A stretch of 64,000 nt of DNA from Sphingomonadales bacterium 32-65-25. GTDB lineage: Bacteria; Pseudomonadota; Alphaproteobacteria; Sphingomonadales; Sphingomonadaceae. The DNA lies in contig NCEU01000002.1 in assembly GCA_002280855.1 (NCBI GenBank), positions 182,102 through 246,101 of the forward strand. Reading direction: 5' to 3'. Below, one piece after another: positions 30,439-41,758 of this stretch; position 1 is the first letter of the stretch, and each line of letters starts with the position of its first letter. The position numbers and the translations under genes were made by a program. The notes beneath the pieces were generated by a model. It was not told where the DNA came from. It saw only the letters and a program-made list of their open reading frames with translations, and did no database searches.

Positions 30439-30803
30439 GGCGCGTCCAGCGTGCAGCCATATTCCGGATCGAAGCGCGAGATGCGTTTGGAGAGCAGCGG
30501 CACCTTGGCCGAGATCGTGCGGTTGGCGCTGTCTTCCTCCACCTTGACTATTTCGGTGCCGGGTTCGCGATCGGTGTCGCAGCTGGCCATGTCCCGCCCG
30601 CTGACGAAACGGCAGCTGCAGGTGACCTGGGCGATATAGCCGGTGGCCAGTGCCGCCTGCCGGCCCGTGGTGGAATATTTGAGGCCAAGCCAACCGCCCG
30701 CCGCCAAGCAGAGCAGCAACAGCGGCGCCCAGATCAGCCAGCGCCGCCAGAGTGGCTTGGGGCGCGAAGGGGCAGCGGGGGGTGATGTGTCACTTGCCAG
30801 CAT
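30435..30803 (-). CDS. Small membrane-anchored protein with conserved Cys
   Basis: The 122-residue protein has a Pro-rich cytoplasmic N terminus, one membrane helix (about residues 24-45) and a presumably periplasmic domain. That domain carries VTCSCRFVSGRDMASCDTD and a C-terminal YGCTLDAP, so four Cys may form disulfides. It is divergent from a serine hydrolase gene 18 bp away, and a shared control region is likely. I do not know a function. Confidence 0.65.
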   Translation of the reverse strand: MLASDTSPPAAPSRPKPLWRRWLIWAPLLLLCLAAGGWLGLKYSTTGRQAALATGYIAQVTCSCRFVSGRDMASCDTDREPGTEIVKVEEDSANRTISAKVPLLSKRISRFDPEYGCTLDAP

Positions 30804-30821
30804 GGGGGCAGGGCCTTTAGC

Positions 30822-31925
30822 GTGAATTTCATGACAAGGTGGAGAAACATCGCGGCAGCCGCAACCCTGTTGCTGGCCGCAGGGGGCGCCCTGGCGCAGC
30901 CCGAGCGATCGCCAGTGGCGATTCCGGCCACTGTACCGGCCTCGGCCCTGCCCGCCGCCGATGCGCTGTTCACCGATCCGGCGCTGAAGGAAACGCGCGC
31001 GGTGATCGTGCTGAAGGACGGCAGGCCGATCTATGAACGTTATGCCCCCGGCTATGCCCCCGGCACGCGGCTGATCAGCTGGTCGATGGCGAAATCCATC
31101 ACTGCCACGCTGGTTGGGTTTCTCGTCGCCGATGGCAAGCTGGAGCTGGATACGCCCGCGCCGGTGCCGGAATGGCAGGGCGATGCGCGGGCGAAGATCA
31201 CGCTCAGGCAGTTGCTGCACATGGCGTCGGGCGTGAAGCATATCGAAGCCGGGCCGGAACCCGAACGGGCCGACACCAACCGTGCGCTGTTCGCCGATAC
31301 GTCGGGCGATATCTACAAGGCGGCCGTGGCGGAGCCGTTGGAGGTGCCGCCCGGCACCCGTTTCGAATACAACACGCTGACCACGCACATATTGGCGCGA
31401 ATCGTTTCCGACGTGGTGGCGCCGGGCGCGACGCCGGCCGAACGCCGCCGCAAGGTGCGCGCCTTCATCAATGATCGGCTGGCCAGGCCGGCGGGGATGG
31501 CCAGTCTGCTGTGCGAATTTGATCCGCAGGGCAATCTTTACGGTGGCTCGCTGTGCTTTGCCACCGCGCGCGATTGGGCGGCGTTTGGGCAACTGTATCT
31601 GGATGGCGGCGTGGTCGCCGGCGTGCAGGTGGTGCGGCCGGATTGGGTGCGCTTCGTGCGCGAGCCGTCGCCCACCAATCCCGGTTATGGCGGGCAATTC
31701 TGGCTCAATCGCCGGCAGGTTTCCGGTCAGGACAATGCGCTGTTCTGGCGTGCCGGCCCTGCCGATGCCTTCGCGGCGCTTGGGCATCTGGGCCAATATG
31801 TGGTCGCGGTGCCATCAAAGCGGCTGGTGGTGGTGCGGCTGGGCAAGACCCAGGATGATGATCTGCAGCCGGTGCGCGATGCGCTGGCCAAATTGGTGAA
31901 CGCAATGCCGGCGGCCGCAGAATGA
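30822..31925 (+). CDS. Serine hydrolase, class C beta-lactamase/PBP4 type (S12)
   Basis: The 367-residue protein has a signal peptide ending ALAQ and a beta-lactamase-like fold. The catalytic SxxK is SMAK at 88-91 (ISWSMAKSITATLVGFLV), and the Tyr motif is YNT near residue 182 (RFEYNTLTTHIL). Members act as esterases, DD-peptidases or D-amino-acid amidases; the substrate cannot be read here. Its stop overlaps the start of the UPF0262 gene by four bases. Confidence 0.85.
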   Translation: MNFMTRWRNIAAAATLLLAAGGALAQPERSPVAIPATVPASALPAADALFTDPALKETRAVIVLKDGRPIYERYAPGYAPGTRLISWSMAKSITATLVGFLVADGKLELDTPAPVPEWQGDARAKITLRQLLHMASGVKHIEAGPEPERADTNRALFADTSGDIYKAAVAEPLEVPPGTRFEYNTLTTHILARIVSDVVAPGATPAERRRKVRAFINDRLARPAGMASLLCEFDPQGNLYGGSLCFATARDWAAFGQLYLDGGVVAGVQVVRPDWVRFVREPSPTNPGYGGQFWLNRRQVSGQDNALFWRAGPADAFAALGHLGQYVVAVPSKRLVVVRLGKTQDDDLQPVRDALAKLVNAMPAAAE

Positions 31926-32410
31926 CGGCTGAATATCGCCTGATCGACATCAAACTGGATGAACGCACTATCCTGTGGCGCAATGCCGATATCGAGCAGG
32001 AACGCCGCGTTGCCATCTTCGATCTGCTGGAAGGCAATGAATTTAAGCCGATCGCGGCGGCTGATGCCGGCCACCATGGGCCGTACAAGCTGCTGCTCGG
32101 CGTGGAGGATGGCCGGCTGGATGTGACGGTGAGCAATGGTGACGATAGCCAGGTCGATGCCTTTCAGGTCGCGCTCAGCCCGTTCCGGCGCACCATCCGC
32201 GAATATTTCGCCATCTGCGACAGCTATTACCAGGCCATCCGCCAGGCCAGCCCCGGCCAGATCGAAACCATCGACATGGCGCGGCGCGGCATCCACAATG
32301 ATGCCGCCGAACTGTTGAAGGAACGGCTGGAAACCCGCGCTATCGTCGATTTCGACACAGCGCGCCGCCTGTTCACCCTTATCTGCGTCCTCCACATCAA
32401 AGGCCACTGA
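31922..32410 (+). CDS. UPF0262 family protein
   Basis: The 162-residue protein matches the UPF0262 pattern: an N-terminal [30 protein letters not shown], split around residues 8-37, and a C-terminal [20 protein letters not shown]. The family is restricted to alphaproteobacteria and has no known function. It overlaps dcd by one base, a frequent arrangement, which suggests a nucleotide-related role, but that is only inference. Confidence 0.85.
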   Translation: MTAEYRLIDIKLDERTILWRNADIEQERRVAIFDLLEGNEFKPIAAADAGHHGPYKLLLGVEDGRLDVTVSNGDDSQVDAFQVALSPFRRTIREYFAICDSYYQAIRQASPGQIETIDMARRGIHNDAAELLKERLETRAIVDFDTARRLFTLICVLHIKGH

Positions 32411-32964
32411 TGTCCGTATTGTCCGACCGCTGGATTCGCGAAACCGCCCTGAACGAGGGCATGATTGAACCGTTCGTGGAGCGCCAGACGCGCGGCGGCT
32501 GCATTAGCTATGGCCTGTCGAGCTATGGCTATGACGCGCGGGTGGCCGACGAGTTCAAGATCTTCACCAATGTGGACAGCGCCATCGTCGATCCCAAGGA
32601 TTTCCAGGCCAACAGCTTTGTCGATCGCAAGACCGATGTCTGCGTGATCCCGCCCAACAGCTTCGCGCTGGCCCGCACGGTTGAATATTTCCGCATCCCG
32701 CGCGACGTGCTGGTGATCTGCCTGGGCAAATCGACCTATGCCCGCTGCGGCATCATCGTGAACGTGACGCCGTTGGAGCCGGGCTGGGAAGGCCATGTCA
32801 CGCTGGAGTTCAGCAACACCACGCCGCTGCCCGCCCGCATCTATGCCAACGAAGGCGCCTGCCAGTTCCTGTTCCTGAAGGGCAATGAACCCTGCGAGGT
32901 CAGCTATGCCGATCGGGCCGGCAAATATATGGGTCAGCGCGGCGTGACGTTGCCGAAACTGTGA
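32410..32964 (+). CDS. dcd: dCTP deaminase
   Basis: dCTP deaminase makes dUTP for thymidylate synthesis. The 184-residue protein has the typical trimeric-dUTPase fold signatures: [51 protein letters not shown] and [13 protein letters not shown], all in order. The start [11 protein letters not shown] is standard for the family. It is coupled to the UPF0262 gene. Confidence 0.95.
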   Translation: MSVLSDRWIRETALNEGMIEPFVERQTRGGCISYGLSSYGYDARVADEFKIFTNVDSAIVDPKDFQANSFVDRKTDVCVIPPNSFALARTVEYFRIPRDVLVICLGKSTYARCGIIVNVTPLEPGWEGHVTLEFSNTTPLPARIYANEGACQFLFLKGNEPCEVSYADRAGKYMGQRGVTLPKL

Positions 32965-33011
32965 CGACGCCGGGGGTGGCGCGCACCGCCAATGCCGGCT
33001 AACGCCGCCGG

Positions 33012-33905
33012 GTGAGCGCGACATCTCCTTCCGAAGCCCGCCTTGGCTTTTTCGCCGGCATGGGCGCCTATCTGATCTGGGGCGTGCTGCCCTTTTACCT
33101 GCGGCTGTTGCAAGGCGTGCCGGCGGCCGATGTGCTGGCGCACCGTATCTTGTGGACCGTTCTGGTGGTGGTGGTGCTGATTTCTGGTCTGAAGGGCTGG
33201 GAGCGGGTGCGCGCCGCCCTGCGCCAGCCGCGCCTGCTGTTGATGCTGCTGGCATCGGCGGTGTGCATCACCATCAATTGGGGCGTCTACACCTGGGCGA
33301 TTCTGGCTGGCCACGCCATCGATACGTCGCTGGGCTATTTCATCAATCCGCTGGTTTCGGTGCTGTTCGGCGTGGTGTTGCTGGGCGAGCGGCTGGGTCG
33401 GCTGCAATGGGTTGCGGTCGGGCTGGCGGCGCTGGGCGTGGCGGTGCTCACCATCGAGCGCGGCTCACTGCCGCTGGTTTCCCTCGCGCTGGCGCTGTCG
33501 TTCGGCGTCTATGGTCTGATCCGCAAGCAGGCGGCGGTGGATACCGCGACCGGCCTGTTTGTCGAAACGCTGCTGTTGGCGCCGATGGCGGCGCTGTGGG
33601 TGGCACAGACGCCGCAAGGCTTTGCCGGCTGGCCGCTGATGACGACGGCCACTCTGGCACTGGGCGGGCTGGCCACGGCGATCCCGCTCCTTCTGTTCGG
33701 CCTGGCAGCGCGGCGGCTGCCGCTCTCCACCCTTGGGCTGATGCAATATGTGGCGCCCACAATGGTGCTGCTGGAAGCCGTGCTGCTGTTTGGCGAAGTG
33801 CTGGATCCGGCGCGATTGGCGGCGTTCTGCTGCATCTGGGCGGGCCTGGCGGTCTATACGTTTTCCCTGCGCCGGCCAGTGGCGCAACCCGCGCAACCGC
33901 GCTAA
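33012..33905 (+). CDS. rarD: RarD-type EamA-family permease
   Basis: The 297-residue protein has ten hydrophobic helices in two EamA repeats. The RarD hallmark GAYLIWGVLPFYLRLLQGVPAADVLAHRILW lies near residues 18-48. E. coli RarD was linked to chloramphenicol sensitivity; the substrate is unknown. The start is GTG with no strong Shine-Dalgarno, so it may be a few codons off. It lies just before murA. Confidence 0.85.
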   Translation: MSATSPSEARLGFFAGMGAYLIWGVLPFYLRLLQGVPAADVLAHRILWTVLVVVVLISGLKGWERVRAALRQPRLLLMLLASAVCITINWGVYTWAILAGHAIDTSLGYFINPLVSVLFGVVLLGERLGRLQWVAVGLAALGVAVLTIERGSLPLVSLALALSFGVYGLIRKQAAVDTATGLFVETLLLAPMAALWVAQTPQGFAGWPLMTTATLALGGLATAIPLLLFGLAARRLPLSTLGLMQYVAPTMVLLEAVLLFGEVLDPARLAAFCCIWAGLAVYTFSLRRPVAQPAQPR

Positions 33906-33913
33906 ACCCGCGA

Positions 33914-35190
<1,277 letters not shown>

Positions 35191-35198
<8 letters not shown>

Positions 35199-35589
35199 AC
35201 GCCTCGCTCTGCTGGGCCAGGAGCCCGGCGATATCGAGACCTTCTCGGCGCTGTTGCAGGACGCGACGTTGCGGCTGGCCGATGTCGGCTATGATCGCAA
35301 GGCGCGGCGGCTGGCGCTGCTGATCAACCGCTACCGCCGTGAGGCCGACGCGCCGAGCCGCATCCGAAGCGCCCTGCGGGTGGAGACGGTTGACGCCGTG
35401 CAGCGCGCCGGCTGGCCCAATGATCCCGAAGCGGTGACAGTTATCCTCTCGTTGGCCCAGGATGGCGACTGGCTGGTCATCACTTGCGCCGCCGGTATTG
35501 CTATCCGTGCGCGCATCGAAGTGATTGACTTGGTGCTGGAAGACATGGGCGACGCCTGGGGCACAACGCGGGTGCCGCAGCACGATTAG
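35191..35589 (+). CDS. DUF2948 family protein
   Basis: The 132-residue protein begins [25 protein letters not shown]. It then shows the family pattern of short strands ([59 protein letters not shown]). DUF2948 proteins are alphaproteobacterial and uncharacterised, and are often encoded after murA. ATG 35191 lies inside the murA end (ATGGCTGA), arguing for translational coupling. Confidence 0.85.
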
Positions 35590-36080
35590 GCAGGCCGTCG
35601 CCCCACCATCACCAGCACCAAAGTTGCCACCACTGCCTTTACCCCTGCGCCCGGCAGCAGCACGGCCAGTGCGGTGACGTCGCCGCCGCGCAGGGTGATC
35701 ACGGCGCCGCCCAGCGCCAGCAGCAGGGCATGGGCGGCAAGCATCAGCAACAGTGTTTGCCGCCAGCTCCAGCCCGGCTGCCAGCGCATCGCCAGCCGCG
35801 CCGCCAGTGGCAGCGCCACGATGAAGCCGGCGCTGAAGCCGCCCATCGCCAGCAGGCCGCCCTTCATGTTGGCCAGCACCGGCAAGCCCAGCGCCGCCAA
35901 CAGCAACCAGCCCAGTACGCCCAGCACGCCAGCCCCGCCCGCCAGTGCGCCGGCCAGACAGACGATCAGCGATTGCAGGGTGATGGGCACCGGCCCCAGA
36001 TCAAGCGACAGTGGCGCACAAAGACACAGGGCAGCGGTGGTGAACAGGCCGCCCCACAGCGGCGAAACAGGACGTGCCAT
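35586..36080 (-). CDS. bioY: Biotin transporter BioY
   Basis: BioY is the substrate-binding S component of the biotin ECF transporter and can work alone in some bacteria. The 164-residue protein has about six helices and the family motif GPVPITLQSLIVCLAGALAGG near residue 28. LGLPVLANMKGG and GFSAGFIVALPLAA follow. No BioM or BioN genes lie beside it. It overlaps ccmE by one base and could be read through from the ccm genes. Confidence 0.85.
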   Translation of the reverse strand: MARPVSPLWGGLFTTAALCLCAPLSLDLGPVPITLQSLIVCLAGALAGGAGVLGVLGWLLLAALGLPVLANMKGGLLAMGGFSAGFIVALPLAARLAMRWQPGWSWRQTLLLMLAAHALLLALGGAVITLRGGDVTALAVLLPGAGVKAVVATLVLVMVGRRPA

Positions 36081-36514
36081 CAGCCGCCGGTTGAAACCGC
36101 GCCGGTCTTCTTCATGGCGCCAGCCACTTCGGGCGGCATGTATTTCTCATCGTGCTTGGCCAGGATGGTCTCGGCGGTGAACCTTCCGGTGGCGGGATCG
36201 ATCTTGCCTTCAGCGATCACGCCCTGGCCCTCGCGGAACAGATCGGGGAGGATGCCGGTGTAAGTAACGGGAACCGTCTTCGCCATGTCGGTCACCACGA
36301 AGCGGATGGTTTCGCCATCGCGCTGGATCGAGCCCTTTTCGACCATGCCGCCCAGCCGGATCGCGTCAGTGGGCGCCGGCCCTTTCGCGAGATCGGAGGG
36401 CGCGTAGAAATAGGTCGCCTTTTCGCCCAGCGTCGAAAACGCCAGCACGCCAGCGCCGCCGAGCGCGGTGAGCGCGCCGACGACCAGCCACAGACGTTGA
36501 TGTTTGGCTTTCAT
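36080..36514 (-). CDS. ccmE: Cytochrome c maturation protein CcmE
   Basis: CcmE is the periplasmic heme chaperone of system I cytochrome c biogenesis. The 144-residue product has an N-terminal membrane anchor (LWLVVGALTALGGAGVLAFS) and an OB-fold domain. The covalent heme ligand His121 and Tyr125 lie in LAKHDEKYMPPEV. It follows ccmD with an ATGA overlap. Confidence 0.94.
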   Translation of the reverse strand: MKAKHQRLWLVVGALTALGGAGVLAFSTLGEKATYFYAPSDLAKGPAPTDAIRLGGMVEKGSIQRDGETIRFVVTDMAKTVPVTYTGILPDLFREGQGVIAEGKIDPATGRFTAETILAKHDEKYMPPEVAGAMKKTGAVSTGG

Positions 36515-36678
36515 TGTAGAGACCCTCGGGGGCGTTTCACCTCATCGGCCTTTTTCTCGGCCGTTCGCATCGAGATGTAGGCCCACGCCAGCAGGCCAAC
36601 AAGGCCGACCAGCGTGATGGCATAGGCCGGCCAGATGAAATTGGCCCACAAGTCGGGGCGGGTGACGACACCATCCAT
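36511..36678 (-). CDS. ccmD: Heme exporter protein CcmD
   Basis: CcmD is a tiny membrane protein of the CcmABCD heme-export complex. The 55-residue frame starts MDGVVTRPDLWANFIWPAYA and has one membrane helix (about residues 13-36), then a basic tail (MRTAEKKADEVKRPRGS). It sits exactly between ccmC and ccmE. Its ATG shares the A of the ccmC TAA (TAATG), and its TGA overlaps the ccmE ATG. Size, helix-plus-basic-tail layout and position make the call secure despite low sequence conservation. Confidence 0.85.
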   Translation of the reverse strand: MDGVVTRPDLWANFIWPAYAITLVGLVGLLAWAYISMRTAEKKADEVKRPRGSLQ

Positions 36679-37406
36679 TACGCCAAAGCCTCCGCCATGC
36701 GCCGGCTGCGCGCGTCAACGCGCTGCTGCGCCAGCATCGCCCGCATCCGCATCAGGACGATGGCGGCGAACAGGAAGCTGAAGCCGGCGACCGACAGCAG
36801 CAGCGGCGTCAGCAAGGCCGGCGCGATCTTGGACGAGGCGTTGACCACCGAAATGCTGCTGCCCTGGTGCAGTGTGTTCCACCATTCCACCGAATATTTG
36901 ATGATCGGCAAGTTGATCACGCCAACCAGCGCCAGAATGGACGAGGCGCGGGCTTCGCCGCCCTTTTCCGCTTCGCTTGCCGACAGCGCCAGATAGCCGA
37001 GATACAGGAAGAGCAGAATCAGCATGGAGGTGAGCCGCGCGTCCCACACCCAGTATGTGCCCCAGGTCGGCTTGCCCCACAGCGATCCGGAGATCAGGCA
37101 GATTGCGGTGAAGGCCGCACCCGCCGGCGCGATTGCGCGGGCGGCAATGGTGGCGAGCGGGTGGCGCCAGATCAGCGCGGTGGCCGATGCGATGGCAAGG
37201 CTCATGTAACCGCCCGCGCCCAGCCAGGCGGCGGGCACATGCACATACATGATGCGCACGCTTTCCCCCTGCTGGTAATCCGGCGGACTGGCGAACAGGC
37301 CAATCCACAGGCCGGCCGCGGTCAGCGCCATGCCAAGAAGTGCCACGATCGGCGTGACGACACGGGCGATCTTCAGGAATCGCGTGGGATTTGCGTAGCG
37401 GTGCAC
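36678..37406 (-). CDS. ccmC: Heme exporter protein CcmC
   Basis: CcmC binds heme and loads it onto CcmE. The 242-residue protein has six helices and the Trp-rich motif WGKPTWGTYWVWDARLTSML (near residues 108-127). A His before it lies in YVHVPAAWLG, and another in WWNTLHQGSSIS; these are the usual axial heme ligands. The order ccmC-ccmD-ccmE is standard; ccmA and ccmB are not here, which is common in alphaproteobacteria. Confidence 0.95.
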   Translation of the reverse strand: MHRYANPTRFLKIARVVTPIVALLGMALTAAGLWIGLFASPPDYQQGESVRIMYVHVPAAWLGAGGYMSLAIASATALIWRHPLATIAARAIAPAGAAFTAICLISGSLWGKPTWGTYWVWDARLTSMLILLFLYLGYLALSASEAEKGGEARASSILALVGVINLPIIKYSVEWWNTLHQGSSISVVNASSKIAPALLTPLLLSVAGFSFLFAAIVLMRMRAMLAQQRVDARSRRMAEALA

Positions 37407-37449
37407 GCCGGCCTTCTAGCAGATGGCGGGCGCGGGGAAAGGGGGCGCG

Positions 37450-38895
37450 TCAGTAGTTGTTGACGCGCTCGCTCCAACCGTCGCCCATGTACATGCGGGT
37501 CACCTTGCCGTCCTTTTCCTCGAAATACACGATTTCGCCGATGGGGCCGCCGCCGGTGGGTGCCATCAGCCGGAAGCGGCCTTCGCCCAGCGGTTCCAGC
37601 TTTTCGCGCACTTCGGTGGAACGGGCGTTGCCCGAAATCACCACCAATTGCTGGTTGAGCAGCACGATTTGGGTGATGCCATCACTATAATTGCCGCGAT
37701 AGAGGCCGGCAAAGCGCGCCCAGGCCGGATCCCAGGACGTGGCCTTTGGTTTGGCGGCCTTTGCCACGGCATCGCCAACCGTTGCCATCAACTGGTTAGC
37801 GATGTCGCCGGGGTTGGAATCGGTGGTGTTGGTCAGCACGATCACACCCACCTTGTCGTCGATCTGGGCCATCGTCATCGTGGTGTTGCCGGGATAGCCG
37901 CCGCCATGGCCGGCATAGGTCTTGCCCTTGAAGCGCTCGATATCAAAGCCCAGGCCCGAACCCGATTCCCAATCCTCGTCCACGCTGCGCACGCGCAGGG
38001 CTTCGCGCCACGAACCGGCCGAAAGCACGTTGTTGCCACCGGCCTTGGGCGCCCGGCGGAACCATGCGGAGATGAACTTGGCCAAATCGTTCACATTGCT
38101 GGTCACGCCCGTCGCGGCCGCCATGCCCTTGGCATCCACGAACGGATGCACCCTGCGGGTGCCATCGGGTGTGCGGTTGGCGTAGGGCGTGGCCAGGCCG
38201 GGATCGGGCCGATCGATGCTGCTGGCAGTCATATCCAGCGGTTTCAGGATATTAGCGTTCACATAATCGGCCCATCGCTGGCCGCTCACTTGCTCCACCA
38301 CCAGCCCGGCGATGCCAAAGGCGAGGTTGGAATATTTCCAGCGCGTCTGCGGCGGGAACGCGGACTGGCGCCCGGCCATCAGCGCCTTCAGCTCGGCCTC
38401 GCTGGGAAAATCGAAGCTCGACCAATGATCGCCGGCCTCGCGCTGCAGGCCCGATGAGTGGGAGAGCAATTGCTCGATGGTGATCGGGCCATCGTCCGGA
38501 CCGGCCGGTTTCATCGTGAACCAGGGCAGATGTTTGCTCACCGGATCGTCCAGCCGCAACTTTCCGGCTTCACGCAGTTGCAGGATGGCGATGGCGGCAA
38601 AGATCTTCGAGTTGGATGCGATGCGGAAGCGGGTGTCGGCGGTCATCGGCCTTTTCGACGCGATGTCGGCAAAGCCGAAGCCTTTTGACCACACCAGTTG
38701 CTGATCATGCACCACGCCGACGGCGACGCCAGGCAGGCCGCGATAGGCGATCTGGCCTTCAAGCCAGGCGCTGAACAGGCGCTCCGCGGCCAATACATCG
38801 GGGTTGTCGGCGACACTGGCGGCCGGCGCGGCGGCGGGCTGGGCGAGTGCGGGTGTGGCGAGCAGCAGGGCCAGCGCGATGGAGCGATAGAGCAT
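37450..38895 (-). CDS. Serine hydrolase, beta-lactamase family (S12)
   Basis: The 481-residue protein has a signal peptide (MLYRSIALALLLATPALAQ), so it is probably periplasmic. The SxxK nucleophile is SNSK at residues 94-97 (FRIASNSKIFAA). The Tyr motif is YSN near residue 196 (TRWKYSNLAFGIAG), and GHGGGYPG may be the third motif. A C-terminal extension of about 110 residues resembles the lipocalin-like tail seen in some PBP4-type hydrolases. The ATG at 38895 replaces a longer frame whose first 37 residues look random. Confidence 0.86.
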   Translation of the reverse strand: MLYRSIALALLLATPALAQPAAAPAASVADNPDVLAAERLFSAWLEGQIAYRGLPGVAVGVVHDQQLVWSKGFGFADIASKRPMTADTRFRIASNSKIFAAIAILQLREAGKLRLDDPVSKHLPWFTMKPAGPDDGPITIEQLLSHSSGLQREAGDHWSSFDFPSEAELKALMAGRQSAFPPQTRWKYSNLAFGIAGLVVEQVSGQRWADYVNANILKPLDMTASSIDRPDPGLATPYANRTPDGTRRVHPFVDAKGMAAATGVTSNVNDLAKFISAWFRRAPKAGGNNVLSAGSWREALRVRSVDEDWESGSGLGFDIERFKGKTYAGHGGGYPGNTTMTMAQIDDKVGVIVLTNTTDSNPGDIANQLMATVGDAVAKAAKPKATSWDPAWARFAGLYRGNYSDGITQIVLLNQQLVVISGNARSTEVREKLEPLGEGRFRLMAPTGGGPIGEIVYFEEKDGKVTRMYMGDGWSERVNNY

Positions 38896-38959
38896 GTGGA
38901 ATTCCCCATTGGAATGGCGACAGCCTAACAGGCTGGAGGCTGCCGCCAAGGGGGAAGTC

Positions 38960-41704
38960 TTAGCCCAGGCGCGACAGCGCCGCCGCCAGCCGCTCGGCCT
39001 CGGCACTGCGGGCGGCGTGGTCTTCGCGCGCCTTTTCCACGGCTTCGGGTTTGGCCTTGTCGGTGAAGCCAGGGTTGCTCAGGCGTCCCGCCAGCGCATC
39101 ACGTTCCTTGATTGCGGCGGCCATCGCCTTGTCGAGCCGGGATTTCTCGGCGGCGAGATCGACCACGTCGCCAATGGGAATCAGGATGGTCGCTTCACCG
39201 TGCACCACTTGCAGGCGGCCGCCCGCTGGGACCTCGCCGGGAAGGATGCGCGCGAGGCGTTCGATGACCGCTGCATTGGCCGCAAGCCGCGCCTGCGTTG
39301 CAGCTGAGGCGCCGTCCACGGCGTAGGCGAGCTTGGCCGAAGGCGGCACGTTCACTTCGGTTCGCGCCGAGCGGACTTCGGAAATCAGGCCGATCAGCCA
39401 GTCGATATCCGCACTTGCGGCGGCATCTTCAGGAATGGCGTCGGTGGCCACCCATTCGGCCAGGATCAGATCGTCACGGATGGCCAGCTGGTGCCACAAT
39501 TCCTCGGTGAGGAACGGCATCACCGGGTGCAGCATGACGAGGATCTGATCGAGCGCCCAACCGGCGACAGTGCGCGTTTCGGCGGCCACGGCAGCGTCCG
39601 CGCCTTCCGCCAGCAGCGGCTTGATCAGTTCCAGATACCAGTCGCAGAAGCGGCTCCACACCAATTTGTAGATGGCGTCGGCATAGGCATCGAAACGGAA
39701 ATCGGCGATCGCCTGTTCCAGCGTTTTCGCCGTGGCGCGCACTTCGCCGATGATCCAGCGGTTGACCGGCTGGCTGGCGGTGGGGGGCAACGGCGAGGCA
39801 CTTCCGCCAATGCCGTTGGATTGGGCAAAGCGCGCCGCGTTCCATAGCTTGGTGGCGAAGTTGCGATAGCCTTCGATGCGGCTTTCGCTCAATTTGATGT
39901 CGCGCCCCTGCGTTTCCATCGCGGTGAGCGTGAATCGCAGCGCATCGGCGCCATATTGATCGATGAGCACCAGAGGATCGACGGTGTTCCCCTTGGATTT
40001 GCTCATCTTCTGGCCCTTGGCGTCGCGCACCAGCCCGTGGCAATAAACGGTGCGGAACGGCACATCGTCCATGAAATGCAGGCCCTGCATCATCATGCGG
40101 GCCACCCAGAAGAAGATGATGTCGAAACCTGTCACCAGCACGTCGCCGGGGTAATGGCGGGCGAGATCGGTCGTCTGCTCTGGCCAACCGAGCGTGCCGA
40201 ACGGCCACAGCGCCGACGAGAACCAAGTATCTAGTACGTCCTCGTCCTGATAAACCAGCCAGACATCGGTAGGGATTCCGTCTGCCGGCGCGTACTCAAG
40301 AGCTTCTCTTCGGGTGCCAAAGTAAATGATGGTCGGGGCGGTTCCATTAGTCGCCAATGCCTGCGCCTCAAACTCACTCTGGCTCTCTGCAACGTAAATC
40401 GCGGTCTCAAGTGTCACTTGATTGAAGCGGTGCCAGGCTGGGATACGATGCCCCCACCACAATTGGCGGCTCACGCACCACGGCTGGATATTCTCCATCC
40501 AGTTGAAATAGGTCTTTTCCCAGGTCTTCGGCACGAACTGCGTGCGGCCATCGTGCACGGCGGCGAGCGCATCTTTGGCCAGTTCGGCGGCGTTCACATA
40601 CCATTGGTCGGTCAGCCATGGCTCGATCACCACGCCGGAGCGGTCGCCATAGGGCATCTGGATGGTCTTCTGCTCGATGCGCTCGATCAGTTCGAGGGCT
40701 TCGAGATCGGCGACCACCTTCTTGCGGGCGTCTTCGCGGCTCAGGCCCACATAATCGGCGGGCACGCCATCGGCGGCGCAGATGCGGGCTTCGGCGTCGA
40801 GGATGTTGATCCATCCGATAGCCTTGTTGCGCTCATACACCTGCCAGTCGTTGAAATCATGCGCCGGCGTGATCTTCACCGCGCCCGAACCCAGTTCCGG
40901 ATCGGCATGTTCATCGGCGATGATGGGAATGCGGCGGCCGGTGATCGGCAGCAGCACATGCTTGCCGATGACGGAAGCATAGCGCGGATCATCGGCGCCC
41001 ACGGCCACGGCGGTATCGCCCAGCATGGTTTCGGGCCGGGTGGTGGCCACGATGATGTGATCTGCGCCATTGGGAAGGCGCGCGCCATCAGCTAGCGGAT
41101 AACGGATATGGGTGAACGTCCCGGCGACTTCGCGGGTTTCCACTTCCAGATCGGAAATCGCGGTCTTCAGCTTCGGGTCCCAGTTCACCAGCCGCTTGTC
41201 GCGATAGAGCAATTTCTGGTTGTAGAGCTCAACGAACACCTTGAGCACGGCCTTGTTGAAGCCGTCGTCCATGGTGAAACGCTCGTTCTCCCAATCGCAG
41301 CTGGCACCCAGGCGGCGCAGCTGGCCAGTTATGGTGCCGCCGGATTCGGCCTTCCATTCCCATACCTTGGCTTCGAACGCCTCGCGGCCCATGGCGGTGC
41401 GGCCGGGCTGTTGCGCTTCGGCCAGGCGGCGTTCCACCACCATCTGCGTGGCGATGCCGGCATGATCAGTGCCAACGATCCAGCGCGCATCGCGGCCATT
41501 CAGCCGGTGCCAGCGGATCAGCAGATCCTGCAGTGTGTTGTCGAGCGCGTGGCCGATGTGCAGGCTGCCCGTTACATTCGGCGGCGGGATGACGATGGTG
41601 AACGGCTGCGCATCCGGGCGGGACGGCCGGAAGCGGGCGTTGTGTTCCCAATGGGCATACCAACGCTGTTCAAAGCTGGCGGGGTCGAAAATCTTGTCGA
41701 TCAT
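38960..41704 (-). CDS. valS: Valine--tRNA ligase
   Basis: This class I synthetase charges tRNA-Val and edits misactivated Thr. The 914-residue protein has [15 protein letters not shown] (HIGH at 50-53). The [16 protein letters not shown] core motif lies near residue 487, and KMSKSKGN lies near 565. A C-terminal coiled-coil arm follows ([19 protein letters not shown]). Residues about 425-493 are encoded by DNA of clearly lower GC with rare codons and contain extra residues compared with the usual compact link; see findings. It follows popZ. Confidence 0.96.
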   Translation of the reverse strand: MIDKIFDPASFEQRWYAHWEHNARFRPSRPDAQPFTIVIPPPNVTGSLHIGHALDNTLQDLLIRWHRLNGRDARWIVGTDHAGIATQMVVERRLAEAQQPGRTAMGREAFEAKVWEWKAESGGTITGQLRRLGASCDWENERFTMDDGFNKAVLKVFVELYNQKLLYRDKRLVNWDPKLKTAISDLEVETREVAGTFTHIRYPLADGARLPNGADHIIVATTRPETMLGDTAVAVGADDPRYASVIGKHVLLPITGRRIPIIADEHADPELGSGAVKITPAHDFNDWQVYERNKAIGWINILDAEARICAADGVPADYVGLSREDARKKVVADLEALELIERIEQKTIQMPYGDRSGVVIEPWLTDQWYVNAAELAKDALAAVHDGRTQFVPKTWEKTYFNWMENIQPWCVSRQLWWGHRIPAWHRFNQVTLETAIYVAESQSEFEAQALATNGTAPTIIYFGTRREALEYAPADGIPTDVWLVYQDEDVLDTWFSSALWPFGTLGWPEQTTDLARHYPGDVLVTGFDIIFFWVARMMMQGLHFMDDVPFRTVYCHGLVRDAKGQKMSKSKGNTVDPLVLIDQYGADALRFTLTAMETQGRDIKLSESRIEGYRNFATKLWNAARFAQSNGIGGSASPLPPTASQPVNRWIIGEVRATAKTLEQAIADFRFDAYADAIYKLVWSRFCDWYLELIKPLLAEGADAAVAAETRTVAGWALDQILVMLHPVMPFLTEELWHQLAIRDDLILAEWVATDAIPEDAAASADIDWLIGLISEVRSARTEVNVPPSAKLAYAVDGASAATQARLAANAAVIERLARILPGEVPAGGRLQVVHGEATILIPIGDVVDLAAEKSRLDKAMAAAIKERDALAGRLSNPGFTDKAKPEAVEKAREDHAARSAEAERLAAALSRLG

Positions 41705-41758
41705 AGCCCACGGCGCATAGCCGCTGGGTGCGATGCGGGAAAGCCCTACAAAAAAGCC

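Noticed and set aside
30804..31796. Upstream extension of the small membrane protein frame
   Set aside because: It is the antisense of the serine hydrolase gene; ATG 30803 gives a sensible membrane protein.
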